Shown piece after piece: positions 1 through 8,222 of a stretch of DNA of 9,545 nt (positions are counted from its first letter, which is position 1; each line of letters opens with the position of its first letter). The stretch comes from JBKPNX01 sp046732855. GTDB taxonomy: Bacteria; Pseudomonadota; Alphaproteobacteria; Geminicoccales; Geminicoccaceae. The stretch lies in assembly GCA_046732855.1 (NCBI GenBank), contig JBKPNX010000224.1:1-9545 (forward strand), read 5' to 3'. A program made the translations under genes and the position numbers. Under the pieces are notes generated by a model that was given only the letters and a program-made list of their open reading frames with translations, had not been told where the DNA came from and did not search any database.

Positions 1-1658
<1,658 letters not shown>

Positions 1659-1753
1659 ATGGTCTCACGTTCATTTGGCTTCGGCAGGGCGCTCGAACGG
1701 GTACGCGATTTATCATGCAGCTGCACGCCACAGTCGGCCTGCCCTGAGGGTGA

Positions 1754-1790
1754 GGCGCGTCGAGAGGGGGTCAAAGTTCTGGCGCGTCGA
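1754..1790. repeat. 10-bp direct repeat in the lepA / NYN intergenic gap
   Basis: GGCGCGTCGA occurs exactly at 1754-1763 and 1781-1790, a 27-bp period, in the 151-bp gap between the NYN gene and lepA. No gene lies in the gap. It could be a regulatory site for lepA or chance in a G+C-rich sequence. No matching copy was seen on the far side of the NYN gene, so it does not look like an insertion target duplication. Confidence 0.35.
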
Positions 1791-1809
1791 ACGAGACGAC
1801 AGTCGCGCA

Positions 1810-2442
1810 TCACCAGCTCCCGGGTTTGCGGACCTCTACGTCCGCCGACGCTACGACATCCAAGAATCGGGCCTGTTTAAGGCGAGCTTCGCCGATCTTT
1901 CGGACTTCAGTAGCTACTGCCTTTAGCGATTTCGAGCCTTGGATCTGGGGCGGCAACAGGCAGACAGGCAGCCCAATTTCTTCCGAAACGATCCTCAAGG
2001 GCTCGACCAGATCCGTGTCGCAGGACACGACTGCAGCCGCTTCAAAAGCACCCTTGTGCGCATCATGCACCAAGTGACTGGCGAGATTCACGTCGGAGCC
2101 CTTCTCCTCGGTTCTCATGACCCATACAGAACGCGTGCCATCCAGGAGAGGGGTCTGTAGCGGTAGCCGAACCGGATGCACCAGAAACTTGCCGTAGTAA
2201 ATCTGAACTTCGCGAAGGGTCCGAAGCGCCCTCAGGTAGACTTGCTGTCGCCGAGGCTGATCTGGATCGACCTTATCTGATACCCGAGCCGTGTAATATT
2301 TGATTTTGTCGACGCGATAGCGTTGGCCGAGGGCAAGCGCGCAGGGTACCTTGATGTTTAGCCACTTGTAAGGCGTATGCTTGAGGGCGCGGTAATAGAG
2401 ATTGAACCCGTCTACATAAACGAAAGTCTTCAGCGGCGACAT
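1810..2442 (-). CDS. NYN domain (PIN-like) putative ribonuclease, probably acquired
   Basis: This is a 210-aa protein of the NYN/DUF88 (LabA-like) group, a PIN-fold family thought to cleave RNA with a metal held by conserved aspartates; substrate and role are unknown. The signature is complete: VYVDGFNLYY at 8-17 (D11, N14), EKGSDVNLASHL at 113-124 (D117) and VSCDTDLVEPL at 139-149 (D142, D144). The C-terminus KPGSW matches the family's usual ending, so the gene appears full length and intact. The start at 2442 is fixed by AGGA at 2449-2452, six bases upstream. Its G+C is about 52-57% in the lines I counted, against about 70% for pheT and lepA on either side. Codons such as AAA, TAT and TTT are far commoner than in the neighbours. 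It sits alone between two core genes, which suggests horizontal gain. No toxin, antitoxin or transposase partner is visible. It could be a general RNA-turnover enzyme or a solitary defence-type nuclease. Confidence 0.9.
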   Translation of the reverse strand: MSPLKTFVYVDGFNLYYRALKHTPYKWLNIKVPCALALGQRYRVDKIKYYTARVSDKVDPDQPRRQQVYLRALRTLREVQIYYGKFLVHPVRLPLQTPLLDGTRSVWVMRTEEKGSDVNLASHLVHDAHKGAFEAAAVVSCDTDLVEPLRIVSEEIGLPVCLLPPQIQGSKSLKAVATEVRKIGEARLKQARFLDVVASADVEVRKPGSW

Positions 2443-2448
2443 TCTTAT

Positions 2449-2452
2449 TCCT
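2449..2452 (-). promoter_or_regulatory. Ribosome binding site of the NYN gene
   Basis: AGGA on the minus strand lies six bases before the ATG at 2442, within an A-rich leader. It supports that start over other in-frame candidates. Confidence 0.7.
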
Positions 2453-2469
2453 TGACAGCGGGATGATGC

Positions 2470-2484
2470 TCACCCAAATGGTGA
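2470..2484. promoter_or_regulatory. Operator-like inverted repeat upstream of the NYN gene
   Basis: TCACC and GGTGA half-sites are separated by CAAAT, 28 bp before the NYN start codon. On the minus strand this reads TTCACC-ATTTG-GGTGA. The position, between any promoter and the start, suits a repressor site. No regulator gene is adjacent, so it may be a relic of the element the gene came from, or chance. Confidence 0.35.
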
Positions 2485-2494
2485 ACATAACACT

Positions 2495-2512
2495 CCAGCA
2501 GCGTGCTGCTGG
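2495..2512 (-). other. Hairpin upstream of the NYN gene
   Basis: CCAGCAG (2495-2501) and CTGCTGG (2506-2512) form a perfect 7-bp stem with a 4-base loop. It lies directly after the terminator-like hairpin that follows pheT. There is no T-run behind it, so it may help stop readthrough from pheT or protect the mRNA 3' end. Confidence 0.4.
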
Positions 2513-2516
2513 CCTG

Positions 2517-2540
2517 AGCGCCGCCCTTGGGGGCGGCGCT
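2517..2540 (-). terminator. G+C-rich hairpin after pheT, probable terminator
   Basis: AGCGCCGCCC (2517-2526) and GGGCGGCGCT (2531-2540) form a perfect 10-bp stem with a 4-base loop, starting 14 bp beyond the pheT stop. The nearest T-run (TTTT at 2544-2547) is on the plus-strand side. For pheT transcripts, the stem has an A-run before it and no U-run after it. It may therefore act with the hairpin at 2495-2512, work in both directions weakly, or mainly block antisense transcripts entering pheT. Confidence 0.6.
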
Positions 2541-2554
2541 TGCGTTTTCCGGCA

Positions 2555-4957
2555 TCACTGCCGCAGCACGGCGCCGGCCGCCTTGCTCGCCGCCGCCACG
2601 ATCTTCTTGGCCACGGCCTCGATCTCGGCCTCGCTCAAGGTGTGATCCTGGGCTTGCAGGCGGACCGCGATCGCGAGCGACTTCTTGCCCTCCGGCAGGC
2701 CGGTGCCCCGGTACACGTCAAACAGCGAGACCTCGCGGATCAGCACCTTGTCGGCGGCGCGCATCGCAACCAGCACGGTGTCTGCGGCAACGGCATCGTC
2801 CACCACGAACGCGAAATCGCGGTCGACCGGCGGGAACGCCGAAGCCTTGAGCGGCACCCGCGCGCGCGCAGCCCTCGTCTTGGGCCTGGGCACGCGCTCC
2901 AGGAACACCTCGAACCCGACCACCGGCCCGTTGATCTCCATGCGCCGGACGATCGCCGGATGCAGCTCGCCGAACTCGGCGAGCACGGTCTCCGGCCCGA
3001 GCATCAGCCGGCCCCGCCGGCCGGGATGGTAGTGCGCGGGTCCTTCGGGCACCACGCGCAGCGCGTCGGGCTTGAGCCGGCAGGCGGCGAGCGCGGCGGC
3101 CGCGTCCGCGCGGGCATCGAACACGTCGACCGCGCGCGCGGGCTCGGCCCAATGCCGCTCGTGGATGCGCCCGACCCGGATGCCGGCCGCGGTGACCTCC
3201 TGCGCGCCCGGGTCCGGGCCGAAGAAGCGCGGGCCCAGCTCGAACAGAGCGACGTCGGGCAGGTCCCGGTTCTGGTTGCGCACCGCGGCGCTGAGCAGGT
3301 TCGGCAAGAGGCTCGGGCGCAGCACCGACAGCTCCGCGTTGATCGGGTTGCGCAGGGCTGGCGCGCCGCCGCCGAAGCGCTCGGCCAGCTCGGGCTCGAT
3401 GAACGACCAGGTGACCGCCTCAGCCAGGCCGCGATCGGCGAGGCTGCGCCGCGCCGCCGCGCGGGAGCGCTGTTCGGGGGTCAGTGTCGGATGGCCGACC
3501 GCCTCGGTCCGCAGCACCGGCACGGGCGGAATGCGGTCGTAGCCGTGCAGACGGCACAGCTCCTCGACCACGTCCGCTTCCATGGTGACGTCGTGACGCC
3601 AGGTCGGCGGGGTCACCCGCAAGACCTGCTCGCCGTGGCGCGCGATCTCGAACCCGAGCGCGCGCAGATGGCCCGCCACGGCCTCCGGCTCGAGCGCGAT
3701 CCCGGCCAGCCGCTTCAGCTGTTCGAGCCGGAACGGGAACGGCCGCGGCGACGCCGGCGGCGCGCCCGCGATCACCGGCGTGCTCGCCTCGCCGCCGCAC
3801 AGCTCGAGGATCAGGCGGGTGGCATATTCCATGCCTGGCAGCACCATGGCCGGGTCGACGCCGCGCTCGAAGCGGGTGCGCGCGTCGCTCTCGATCCCGA
3901 GGCGGCGCCCGCTCGCGGCAGTGCGCTTCGGATCGAACAGCGCGATCTCGAGGACCACATCGGTGGTAGCCTCGGTGCATCCCGTGCTGGCGCCGCCCAT
4001 AATGCCGCCGAGGCTGATCACGCCGGAGCGGTCGGCGATCACCGTGACCGCCGGATCGAGCTCGTAAGTGTTGCCATCGAGCGCCAGCAGCCGTTCGCCG
4101 GGCCGGGCGAAGCGCAGGACGATGTCGCCGCGCAGCTTGGCCGCATCGAACACGTGCAGCGGCCGGCCGAGGTCAATGGTGACCAAGTTGGTGATGTCGA
4201 CCAGGGTCGAGATGGGGCGCAGGCCGATCGCGGCCAGGCGCTCCTGCAGCCAGGGCGGACTTGGACGGTTGGTCACGCCGCGGAACACCCGGCCGACGAA
4301 CAGCGGGCACGCCGCCTCGTCGCCTGGGGTAAACTCGAGCGAGATTTGCAGTGGCGAATCAAATGTTGCTGGTACTGCGCTGAAATCCCGCGATTTAAGC
4401 TGGCCGAGTCCTGCCGCGGCCAGCTCGCGCGCGATGCCGAGCACGCCGAAGCAGTCGCTGCGGTTTGGCGTGACCGCGACCTCGATCACCGGCCCTTCGA
4501 TCCGGATCGCCTCGCTCGCCGGCCGCCCGACCGGCGCGTCGGCGGGCAGCTCGACGATCCCGGCGTGGTCCTCGCCGAGCAGCAGCTCGCGCGCCGAGCA
4601 CAGCATGCCGTTGCTCTCGACGCCGCGAATCGTGACCCGCTTGAGCACGTCGCCGCTGCCGGGGATGGTGGTGCCGACCGGCGCGAATACCGCTTTCATG
4701 CCGGCTTGCACGTTGGGCGCGCCGCACACCACCTCGACCATCTGGTCGCCGGCGTCGACCCGGCACACGCGAAGACGTTCGGCGTTCGGGTGGGCGCGCA
4801 CCTCGGTGACGACCGCGACCTGAAACGGCGACAGATCGGCGCCGCGCGCCTCCACGTCTTCGACCTCGAGCCCGAGCATGGTCAGCCGGTCGACGATCTC
4901 GGCGAGCGGCGCCTCGGTCGCGAGATGCTCCTTCAGCCACGGCAGGGTGAACTTCAT
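2555..4957 (-). CDS. pheT: Phenylalanine--tRNA ligase beta subunit
   Basis: PheT is the beta chain of the cytoplasmic alpha2-beta2 phenylalanyl-tRNA synthetase. It binds tRNA-Phe and edits mischarged Tyr-tRNA-Phe. The 800-aa product has the usual length. The N-terminus MKFTLPWLKEHL is followed by an OB-fold tRNA-binding domain with HPNAERLRVCRV at 56-67 and VCGAPN at 77-82. Next come the B3/B4 editing region (GIARELAAAGL, VDITNLVTIDLGRPLHVFDAAKL), the B5 domain and the catalytic-like core (RHDVTMEADVVEELCRLHGYDRIP). A C-terminal FDX-ACB anticodon-binding domain starts at about residue 708 (FPPVDRDFAFVVDD). The start ATG at 4957 overlaps the pheS stop in an ATGA, indicating translational coupling that would help equal subunit production. 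A reading frame extends 21 codons further upstream, but only into pheS, and has no family match. Confidence 0.98.
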   Translation of the reverse strand: MKFTLPWLKEHLATEAPLAEIVDRLTMLGLEVEDVEARGADLSPFQVAVVTEVRAHPNAERLRVCRVDAGDQMVEVVCGAPNVQAGMKAVFAPVGTTIPGSGDVLKRVTIRGVESNGMLCSARELLLGEDHAGIVELPADAPVGRPASEAIRIEGPVIEVAVTPNRSDCFGVLGIARELAAAGLGQLKSRDFSAVPATFDSPLQISLEFTPGDEAACPLFVGRVFRGVTNRPSPPWLQERLAAIGLRPISTLVDITNLVTIDLGRPLHVFDAAKLRGDIVLRFARPGERLLALDGNTYELDPAVTVIADRSGVISLGGIMGGASTGCTEATTDVVLEIALFDPKRTAASGRRLGIESDARTRFERGVDPAMVLPGMEYATRLILELCGGEASTPVIAGAPPASPRPFPFRLEQLKRLAGIALEPEAVAGHLRALGFEIARHGEQVLRVTPPTWRHDVTMEADVVEELCRLHGYDRIPPVPVLRTEAVGHPTLTPEQRSRAAARRSLADRGLAEAVTWSFIEPELAERFGGGAPALRNPINAELSVLRPSLLPNLLSAAVRNQNRDLPDVALFELGPRFFGPDPGAQEVTAAGIRVGRIHERHWAEPARAVDVFDARADAAAALAACRLKPDALRVVPEGPAHYHPGRRGRLMLGPETVLAEFGELHPAIVRRMEINGPVVGFEVFLERVPRPKTRAARARVPLKASAFPPVDRDFAFVVDDAVAADTVLVAMRAADKVLIREVSLFDVYRGTGLPEGKKSLAIAVRLQAQDHTLSEAEIEAVAKKIVAAASKAAGAVLRQ

Positions 4958-6027
4958 CGCGACAGCCCGCCATAGCTGGTCGGCACGTCCAGCGCCTCGA
5001 AGCCGTAGTGGCGCAGCCATCTGAGGTCGGCCTCGAAGAAGGTGCGCAGATCGGGGATGCCGTATTTCAGCATCGCCACGCGGTCGATCCCCATGCCGAA
5101 CGCGAACCCCTGCCAGATCTCGGGGTCGACCTCGACCGCCCGCAGCACGTTCGGGTGGACCATGCCGCAGCCGAGGATCTCCAGCCAGTCGTCGCCCTCG
5201 CCGACCACCAGCTCGCCGCCGCCGCGCCGGCAGCCGATGTCCATCTCGGCCGACGGCTCGGTAAACGGAAAGTAGCTCGGGCGAAAGCGCACCGGGATGT
5301 CGTCGCGCTCGAAGAACGCACGCACGAAGTCGGTTAGGCAGCCCTTGAGATGACCCATGTGCGTGCGCCGGTCGATCAGCAGCCCCTCGACCTGGTGGAA
5401 CATCGGCGTATGGGTCATGTCGAAGTCACGCCGGTAGGTCCGGCCGGGCGCGATCACCCGATAGGGCGGAGGCCCCGCGAGCATGGTGCGGATCTGCACC
5501 GGGCTGGTGTGGGTGCGCAGCAGCAGGGGCTGGCCGTCCTGCTCGGCCGCCAGATAGAAGGTGTCCTGCATCTGCCGCGCCGGGTGCTCGGGCGGGATGT
5601 TGAGCGCGGCGAAGTTGTTGAAGTCGTCCTCGACGTCCGGCCCTTCGGCCACGCCGAAGCCCATCTCGCCGAAGACGGCGATGATCTCTTCCGTGACCTG
5701 GCTGACCGGGTGGATGCGCCCCTCGGGCTCCGGCCTGATCGGCAGCGTGACGTCGATCCGCTCGGTGAGCAGGCGATGGTCGAGATCCGCCGCCTCCAGC
5801 TCGGCCCGGCGCGCGGCGATCGCATCCGCCACCGCGCGCTTGAGCTGATTGTAGCGCGCCCCCGCCTCGCGCCGGGCCTCGGGATCGAGCTGGCCGAGGC
5901 TCTTGGTCAGGCCGGTGATGCGTCCTTTCTTGCCGAGCGCGCTGACCCGCACGTCGTCGAGCGCCGCGAGGTCGGCAGCCGCGGCCACTTCGCCAAGCAG
6001 CGCGCTCTGCAGCCGGTCAACGTCCAT
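4954..6027 (-). CDS. pheS: Phenylalanine--tRNA ligase alpha subunit
   Basis: PheS is the class II catalytic subunit that activates phenylalanine with ATP and charges tRNA-Phe. The product is about 357 aa. It starts with a helical, coiled-coil-like region (residues 1-90, with SALGKKGRITGLTKSLGQLDPE). The catalytic domain shows FNNFAALNIPPEHPARQMQDTFYL, THTSPVQIRTM near 170, motif 2 (GRTYRRDFDMTHTPMFHQVEG near 195) and motif 3 (GMGIDRVAMLKYGIPDLR near 309). The start is uncertain. The ATG at 6027 fits the family, but the only good Shine-Dalgarno (GAGGAG, 6043-6048) is 15 bases away from it. It is 6 and 9 bases from two in-frame GTG codons at 6036 and 6033, so the true protein may be 2-3 residues longer. 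A TTG at 6063 is too close to the terminator to be credible. The gene follows rplT across an intrinsic terminator, so its expression probably depends on readthrough. Confidence 0.97.
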   Translation of the reverse strand: MDVDRLQSALLGEVAAAADLAALDDVRVSALGKKGRITGLTKSLGQLDPEARREAGARYNQLKRAVADAIAARRAELEAADLDHRLLTERIDVTLPIRPEPEGRIHPVSQVTEEIIAVFGEMGFGVAEGPDVEDDFNNFAALNIPPEHPARQMQDTFYLAAEQDGQPLLLRTHTSPVQIRTMLAGPPPYRVIAPGRTYRRDFDMTHTPMFHQVEGLLIDRRTHMGHLKGCLTDFVRAFFERDDIPVRFRPSYFPFTEPSAEMDIGCRRGGGELVVGEGDDWLEILGCGMVHPNVLRAVEVDPEIWQGFAFGMGIDRVAMLKYGIPDLRTFFEADLRWLRHYGFEALDVPTSYGGLSR

Positions 6028-6042
6028 GTCCACCACCGATCG

Positions 6043-6048
6043 CTCCTC
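6043..6048 (-). promoter_or_regulatory. Ribosome binding site of pheS
   Basis: GAGGAG on the minus strand is the only strong Shine-Dalgarno before pheS. Its spacing favours GTG at 6036 or 6033 over ATG at 6027. Confidence 0.7.
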
Positions 6049-6065
6049 TGCTGCCCCCGCCAAGC

Positions 6066-6086
6066 AAAAAGGGGCCGTCCGGCCCC
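6066..6086 (-). terminator. Intrinsic terminator / attenuator between rplT and pheS
   Basis: On the minus strand GGGGCC-GGAC-GGCCCC is followed at once by TTTTT, a textbook Rho-independent terminator with a 6-bp all-G+C stem and a U-run. It begins about 24 bp after the rplT stop and ends about 39 bp before pheS. No promoter fits in the remaining space, so pheST should be expressed by partial readthrough or from a promoter inside rplT. In enteric bacteria pheST is attenuated at the same place by a Phe-rich leader peptide (pheM). No such leader is visible here: the 83-nt gap has no short frame with Phe codons. Confidence 0.88.
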
Positions 6087-6109
6087 TCCCCCGCCGCGGA
6101 ATCGTGCGG

Positions 6110-6469
6110 TCAAGCCGCGAGGGCGGCCTGGGCCCGTTTGGCCAGGCTGGTAAAGCCGGCCTGGTCGCGGACCGCGAGATCGGCGAGCACCTTGCGGTCG
6201 ATCTCGATGCCCGCGGTCTTCAAACCGTGGATCATCTGGCCGTAGGTGATGCCCTCGATACGCGCCGCGGCGTTGATGCGCTGGATCCACAGCGAGCGGA
6301 AATCGCGCTTGCGGTTGCGCCGGTCGCGGTACGCGTACTGCAGCCCCTTCTCGACCCGGCGCAGCGCCAGCCGGTAGCAGTTCTTGCTGCGCCCCCGGTA
6401 GCCCTTGGCCTGGGCGAGGACCTCCTTGTGCCGCGCCTTGGCGGTGACTCCGCGCTTGATCCGTGCCAT
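6110..6469 (-). CDS. rplT: 50S ribosomal protein L20
   Basis: L20 is a 119-aa 23S rRNA-binding protein needed early in 50S assembly; in several bacteria it also represses its own operon by binding the mRNA leader. The sequence is the full canonical protein: MARIKRGVTAKARHKEVLAQ at the N-terminus, the signature KGYRGRSKNCYRLALRRVEKGLQYAYRDRR, then RDFRSLWIQRINAAARIEGITYG and a C-terminal domain ending in AALAA. The start at 6469 gives the conserved MARIKRG. The frame is open further upstream, but only through rpmI in another frame. The gene follows rpmI after 22 bp and is clearly in the same transcript. A GGAG at 6486-6489 is rather far (16 bases) from the start, so translation may be coupled to rpmI. 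Confidence 0.98.
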   Translation of the reverse strand: MARIKRGVTAKARHKEVLAQAKGYRGRSKNCYRLALRRVEKGLQYAYRDRRNRKRDFRSLWIQRINAAARIEGITYGQMIHGLKTAGIEIDRKVLADLAVRDQAGFTSLAKRAQAALAA

Positions 6470-6491
6470 GTCCGCTCGTCCCGAACTCCGC

Positions 6492-6695
6492 CTAGCCGCC
6501 GTACGGCAGCATACGCTTGACCATCCTGACGTCGACCCCGGCGACCAGGCTGCGCTTGCGCTGGCGCAACTTGGCGCTCTTTTGCTGGCCGGTGAGGTTG
6601 TGGCGATGGCCGGCGTGGTTGCGCACGACCTTGCCCGTGCCAGTGAAGCGGAAGCGCTTTGCGGCGCTGCGCCTGGTTTTGAGCTTCGACGACAT
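6492..6695 (-). CDS. rpmI: 50S ribosomal protein L35
   Basis: L35 is a small basic protein of the large ribosomal subunit. The 67-aa product is full length, with the family core KLKTRRSAAKRFRFTGTGKVVRNHAGHRHNLTGQQKSAKLRQ and a C-terminus VKRMLPYGG; Lys and Arg make up about a third of it. It is the first gene of the rpmI-rplT-pheS-pheT group and sits just downstream of a good promoter candidate. infC, which heads this cluster in many bacteria, is absent here; the adjacent upstream gene is a divergent oxidoreductase. The start ATG at 6695 is preceded by GGAG at 6708-6711 (12 bases) and GAG at 6704-6706 (8 bases). Confidence 0.97.
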   Translation of the reverse strand: MSSKLKTRRSAAKRFRFTGTGKVVRNHAGHRHNLTGQQKSAKLRQRKRSLVAGVDVRMVKRMLPYGG

Positions 6696-6699
6696 GACG

Positions 6700-6729
6700 G
6701 GAACTCACTCCGCTCAGCGCCCGAATTCC
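6700..6729 (-). promoter_or_regulatory. Possible leader hairpin over the rpmI ribosome binding site
   Basis: On the minus strand GGAATTC (6729-6723) can pair with GAGTTCC (6706-6700), giving 7 bp with one G-U pair. GGAG is in the loop, and the stem base is four bases before the ATG. It could modulate rpmI translation, for example by L20 feedback, but the stem is short and the idea is inference. Confidence 0.35.
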
Positions 6730-6752
6730 TGCGGCCGGACGCGAGTTTCGGC

Positions 6753-6781
6753 CTTATAGTAGAGGCGGAGGCGGCCCGCAA
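6753..6781 (-). promoter_or_regulatory. Promoter of the rpmI-rplT-pheST operon
   Basis: On the minus strand a TTGCGG -35 (6776-6781) and a TATAAG -10 (6753-6758) are separated by exactly 17 bp. They lie in the 129-bp gap between the divergent oxidoreductase and rpmI. Transcription would start near 6746, giving a leader of about 50 nt. This is the best sigma70-type match I found in the window. Confidence 0.65.
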
Positions 6782-6824
6782 CCATGGAACGCGGGCGGCA
6801 CGACGCGATCAGACGGGGGGCGAC

Positions 6825-8006
6825 ATGAACACCACGATCGCGCGCCTGGGTCGGCGACTGCGCCTCGGCGTGGTCGGCGGCGGACCCGGCTCGTTCATCG
6901 GCACCGTGCACCGCGCCGCCGCGCGCCTCGACGATCACTACGAAATAGTGGCGGCCGTGTTGAGCCGCAACCCAGAGCGCTCGCGCGCCGCGGCGCGGGC
7001 GATCGGCATGCCCGAGGAGCGCGCCTATGCCGATCATCGCGAGCTGCTGGCCAGAGAGGCCGAGCGCGCCGACGGCATCGACGTGCTCGCGATCATGACC
7101 CCGAACGACACGCATTACCCGATCGCGCGCGACGCGCTGGCTCGCGGTCTCGACGTGATCTGCGACAAGCCGCTCGCGACGAAGCTCGAGGACGCGCTCG
7201 ACCTGATCCGGCGGGTCGAGGACAGCGGTCTGGTGTTCTGCCTGACCCACAACTACACCGGCTATCCGATGGTGCGCCATGCCCGCGCCATGGTGCAGGG
7301 CGGCGAGCTCGGGTCGATCCGCCAGCTGCACGTCGAGTACATCCAGGGCAACCTCGCCGCGCCGACCGAGGCCGACCGGGACCCGGCCGCAAACTGGCGC
7401 TTCGTGCCCGAGCTGTGCGGCGCGTCCCTCGTGCTCGGGGACATCGGCACCCATGCCCATCACCTCGCCTGCTTCGTCACCGGGCTCCAGCTGACCGAGG
7501 TCGCGGCCGAGCTCGGCAGCGTCGTGCCGGGTCGGCAGGTGCACGACTACGGGCACCTGCTGCTGCGCTTCGAGGGGGGTGCGCGCGGCTCGATGTGGGT
7601 GACCAATTCGGCCGCCGGCGCCGAGCATGGGCTGCACATCCGCGTGTTCGGCGACGAGGGCGGGTTGGAGTGGCACCAGGAGGAGCCGAATCGCCTCCTG
7701 CATCGGCCGCGCGACGGCTTCGCCCGGGTCCTCACCCGCGGCCGCCCCGGCCTGTCCGCGCAGGCCGAGCGGGCGACGCGCATCGTGCTCGGGCACCCCG
7801 AAGGCTTCCACGAGGCGTTCGCCAACCTGTACGCCGATGCCGCCGAGGCGATCGTCGCGCGCCGGACCGGCGCCAAGGCAGACCCGCTCGCGCTCGACCT
7901 TCCGACCGTGGCGGACGGCGCGCGCGGGCTCAAGTTCGTCGAAGCGGCGGTCGCTTCCCAGCGGAGCGGCGGCAGCTGGACGGACGCCACCCTGGCGCTG
8001 CGCTGA
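6825..8006 (+). CDS. Gfo/Idh/MocA family NAD(P)-dependent oxidoreductase
   Basis: This is a 393-aa dehydrogenase of the glucose-fructose oxidoreductase / inositol dehydrogenase superfamily, which oxidises or reduces sugars, inositols or related polyols in the cytoplasm. The N-terminal Rossmann domain has GVVGGGPGSFIG at 15-26 and the characteristic TPNDTHY at 92-98. The cofactor and active-site lysine motif is DKP at 114-116, the variant of the usual EKP. The C-terminal domain carries GDIGTHAHH at 205-213, matching the family's catalytic Asp-x-x-x-His. The substrate cannot be told from the sequence. The ATG at 6825 follows a G-run (GGGGGG) and puts the Rossmann motif at the usual distance from the N-terminus; the longer open frame upstream runs through rpmI and rplT on the opposite strand. 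It stands alone, divergent from rpmI, with no sugar transporter or isomerase in view. Confidence 0.95.
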   Translation: MNTTIARLGRRLRLGVVGGGPGSFIGTVHRAAARLDDHYEIVAAVLSRNPERSRAAARAIGMPEERAYADHRELLAREAERADGIDVLAIMTPNDTHYPIARDALARGLDVICDKPLATKLEDALDLIRRVEDSGLVFCLTHNYTGYPMVRHARAMVQGGELGSIRQLHVEYIQGNLAAPTEADRDPAANWRFVPELCGASLVLGDIGTHAHHLACFVTGLQLTEVAAELGSVVPGRQVHDYGHLLLRFEGGARGSMWVTNSAAGAEHGLHIRVFGDEGGLEWHQEEPNRLLHRPRDGFARVLTRGRPGLSAQAERATRIVLGHPEGFHEAFANLYADAAEAIVARRTGAKADPLALDLPTVADGARGLKFVEAAVASQRSGGSWTDATLALR

Positions 8007-8031
8007 GGGGCCGCGCGGGCGCGATCCGATC

Positions 8032-8069
8032 GCGACCAGCGTACTGGAGAACATCCACCCGCTGGTCGC
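8032..8069 (+). terminator. Inverted repeat after the oxidoreductase gene, possible terminator
   Basis: GCGACCAGCG (8032-8041) and CGCTGGTCGC (8060-8069) are perfect 10-bp complements with an 18-base loop, 26 bp after the stop codon. No T-run follows. CCACCCG (8055-8061) can instead pair with CGGGTGG (8081-8087), so two mutually exclusive folds are possible. Confidence 0.45.
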
Positions 8070-8208
8070 CCGCCCGACTTCGGGTGGGGTGCTGCGCGCT
8101 CGACCGACAATCCAGAGTGCAAGGACCTGACACTTCGGCTGCGGTCGCTCGGGTCCGCAATCGCGCCGCAGATTAACTTCGGATTTTGCCTTATTTGCCT
8201 GCAATTTA

Positions 8209-8222
8209 GACGGTTTACCGTC
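8209..8222. promoter_or_regulatory. Palindromic site GACGGT-TT-ACCGTC
   Basis: This is a perfect 6-bp inverted repeat around TT in the A+T-rich region, about 220 bp before the glycine-rich gene. It is the size of a dimeric regulator's operator. No regulator gene is adjacent. Confidence 0.35.

Noticed and set aside
1754..1790. 10-bp direct repeat as the target duplication of an insertion carrying the NYN gene
   Set aside because: Both copies lie on the same side of the gene and no inverted terminal repeats or transposase are seen.
2540..4975. 811-codon plus-strand open frame opposite pheT
   Set aside because: It is a shadow of G+C-rich coding DNA; the minus strand encodes complete, unmistakable PheT.
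6714..8204. 496-codon minus-strand open frame opposite the oxidoreductase
   Set aside because: It has no recognisable motifs, and it crosses the operon promoter and most of the Gfo/Idh gene, which is clearly real.
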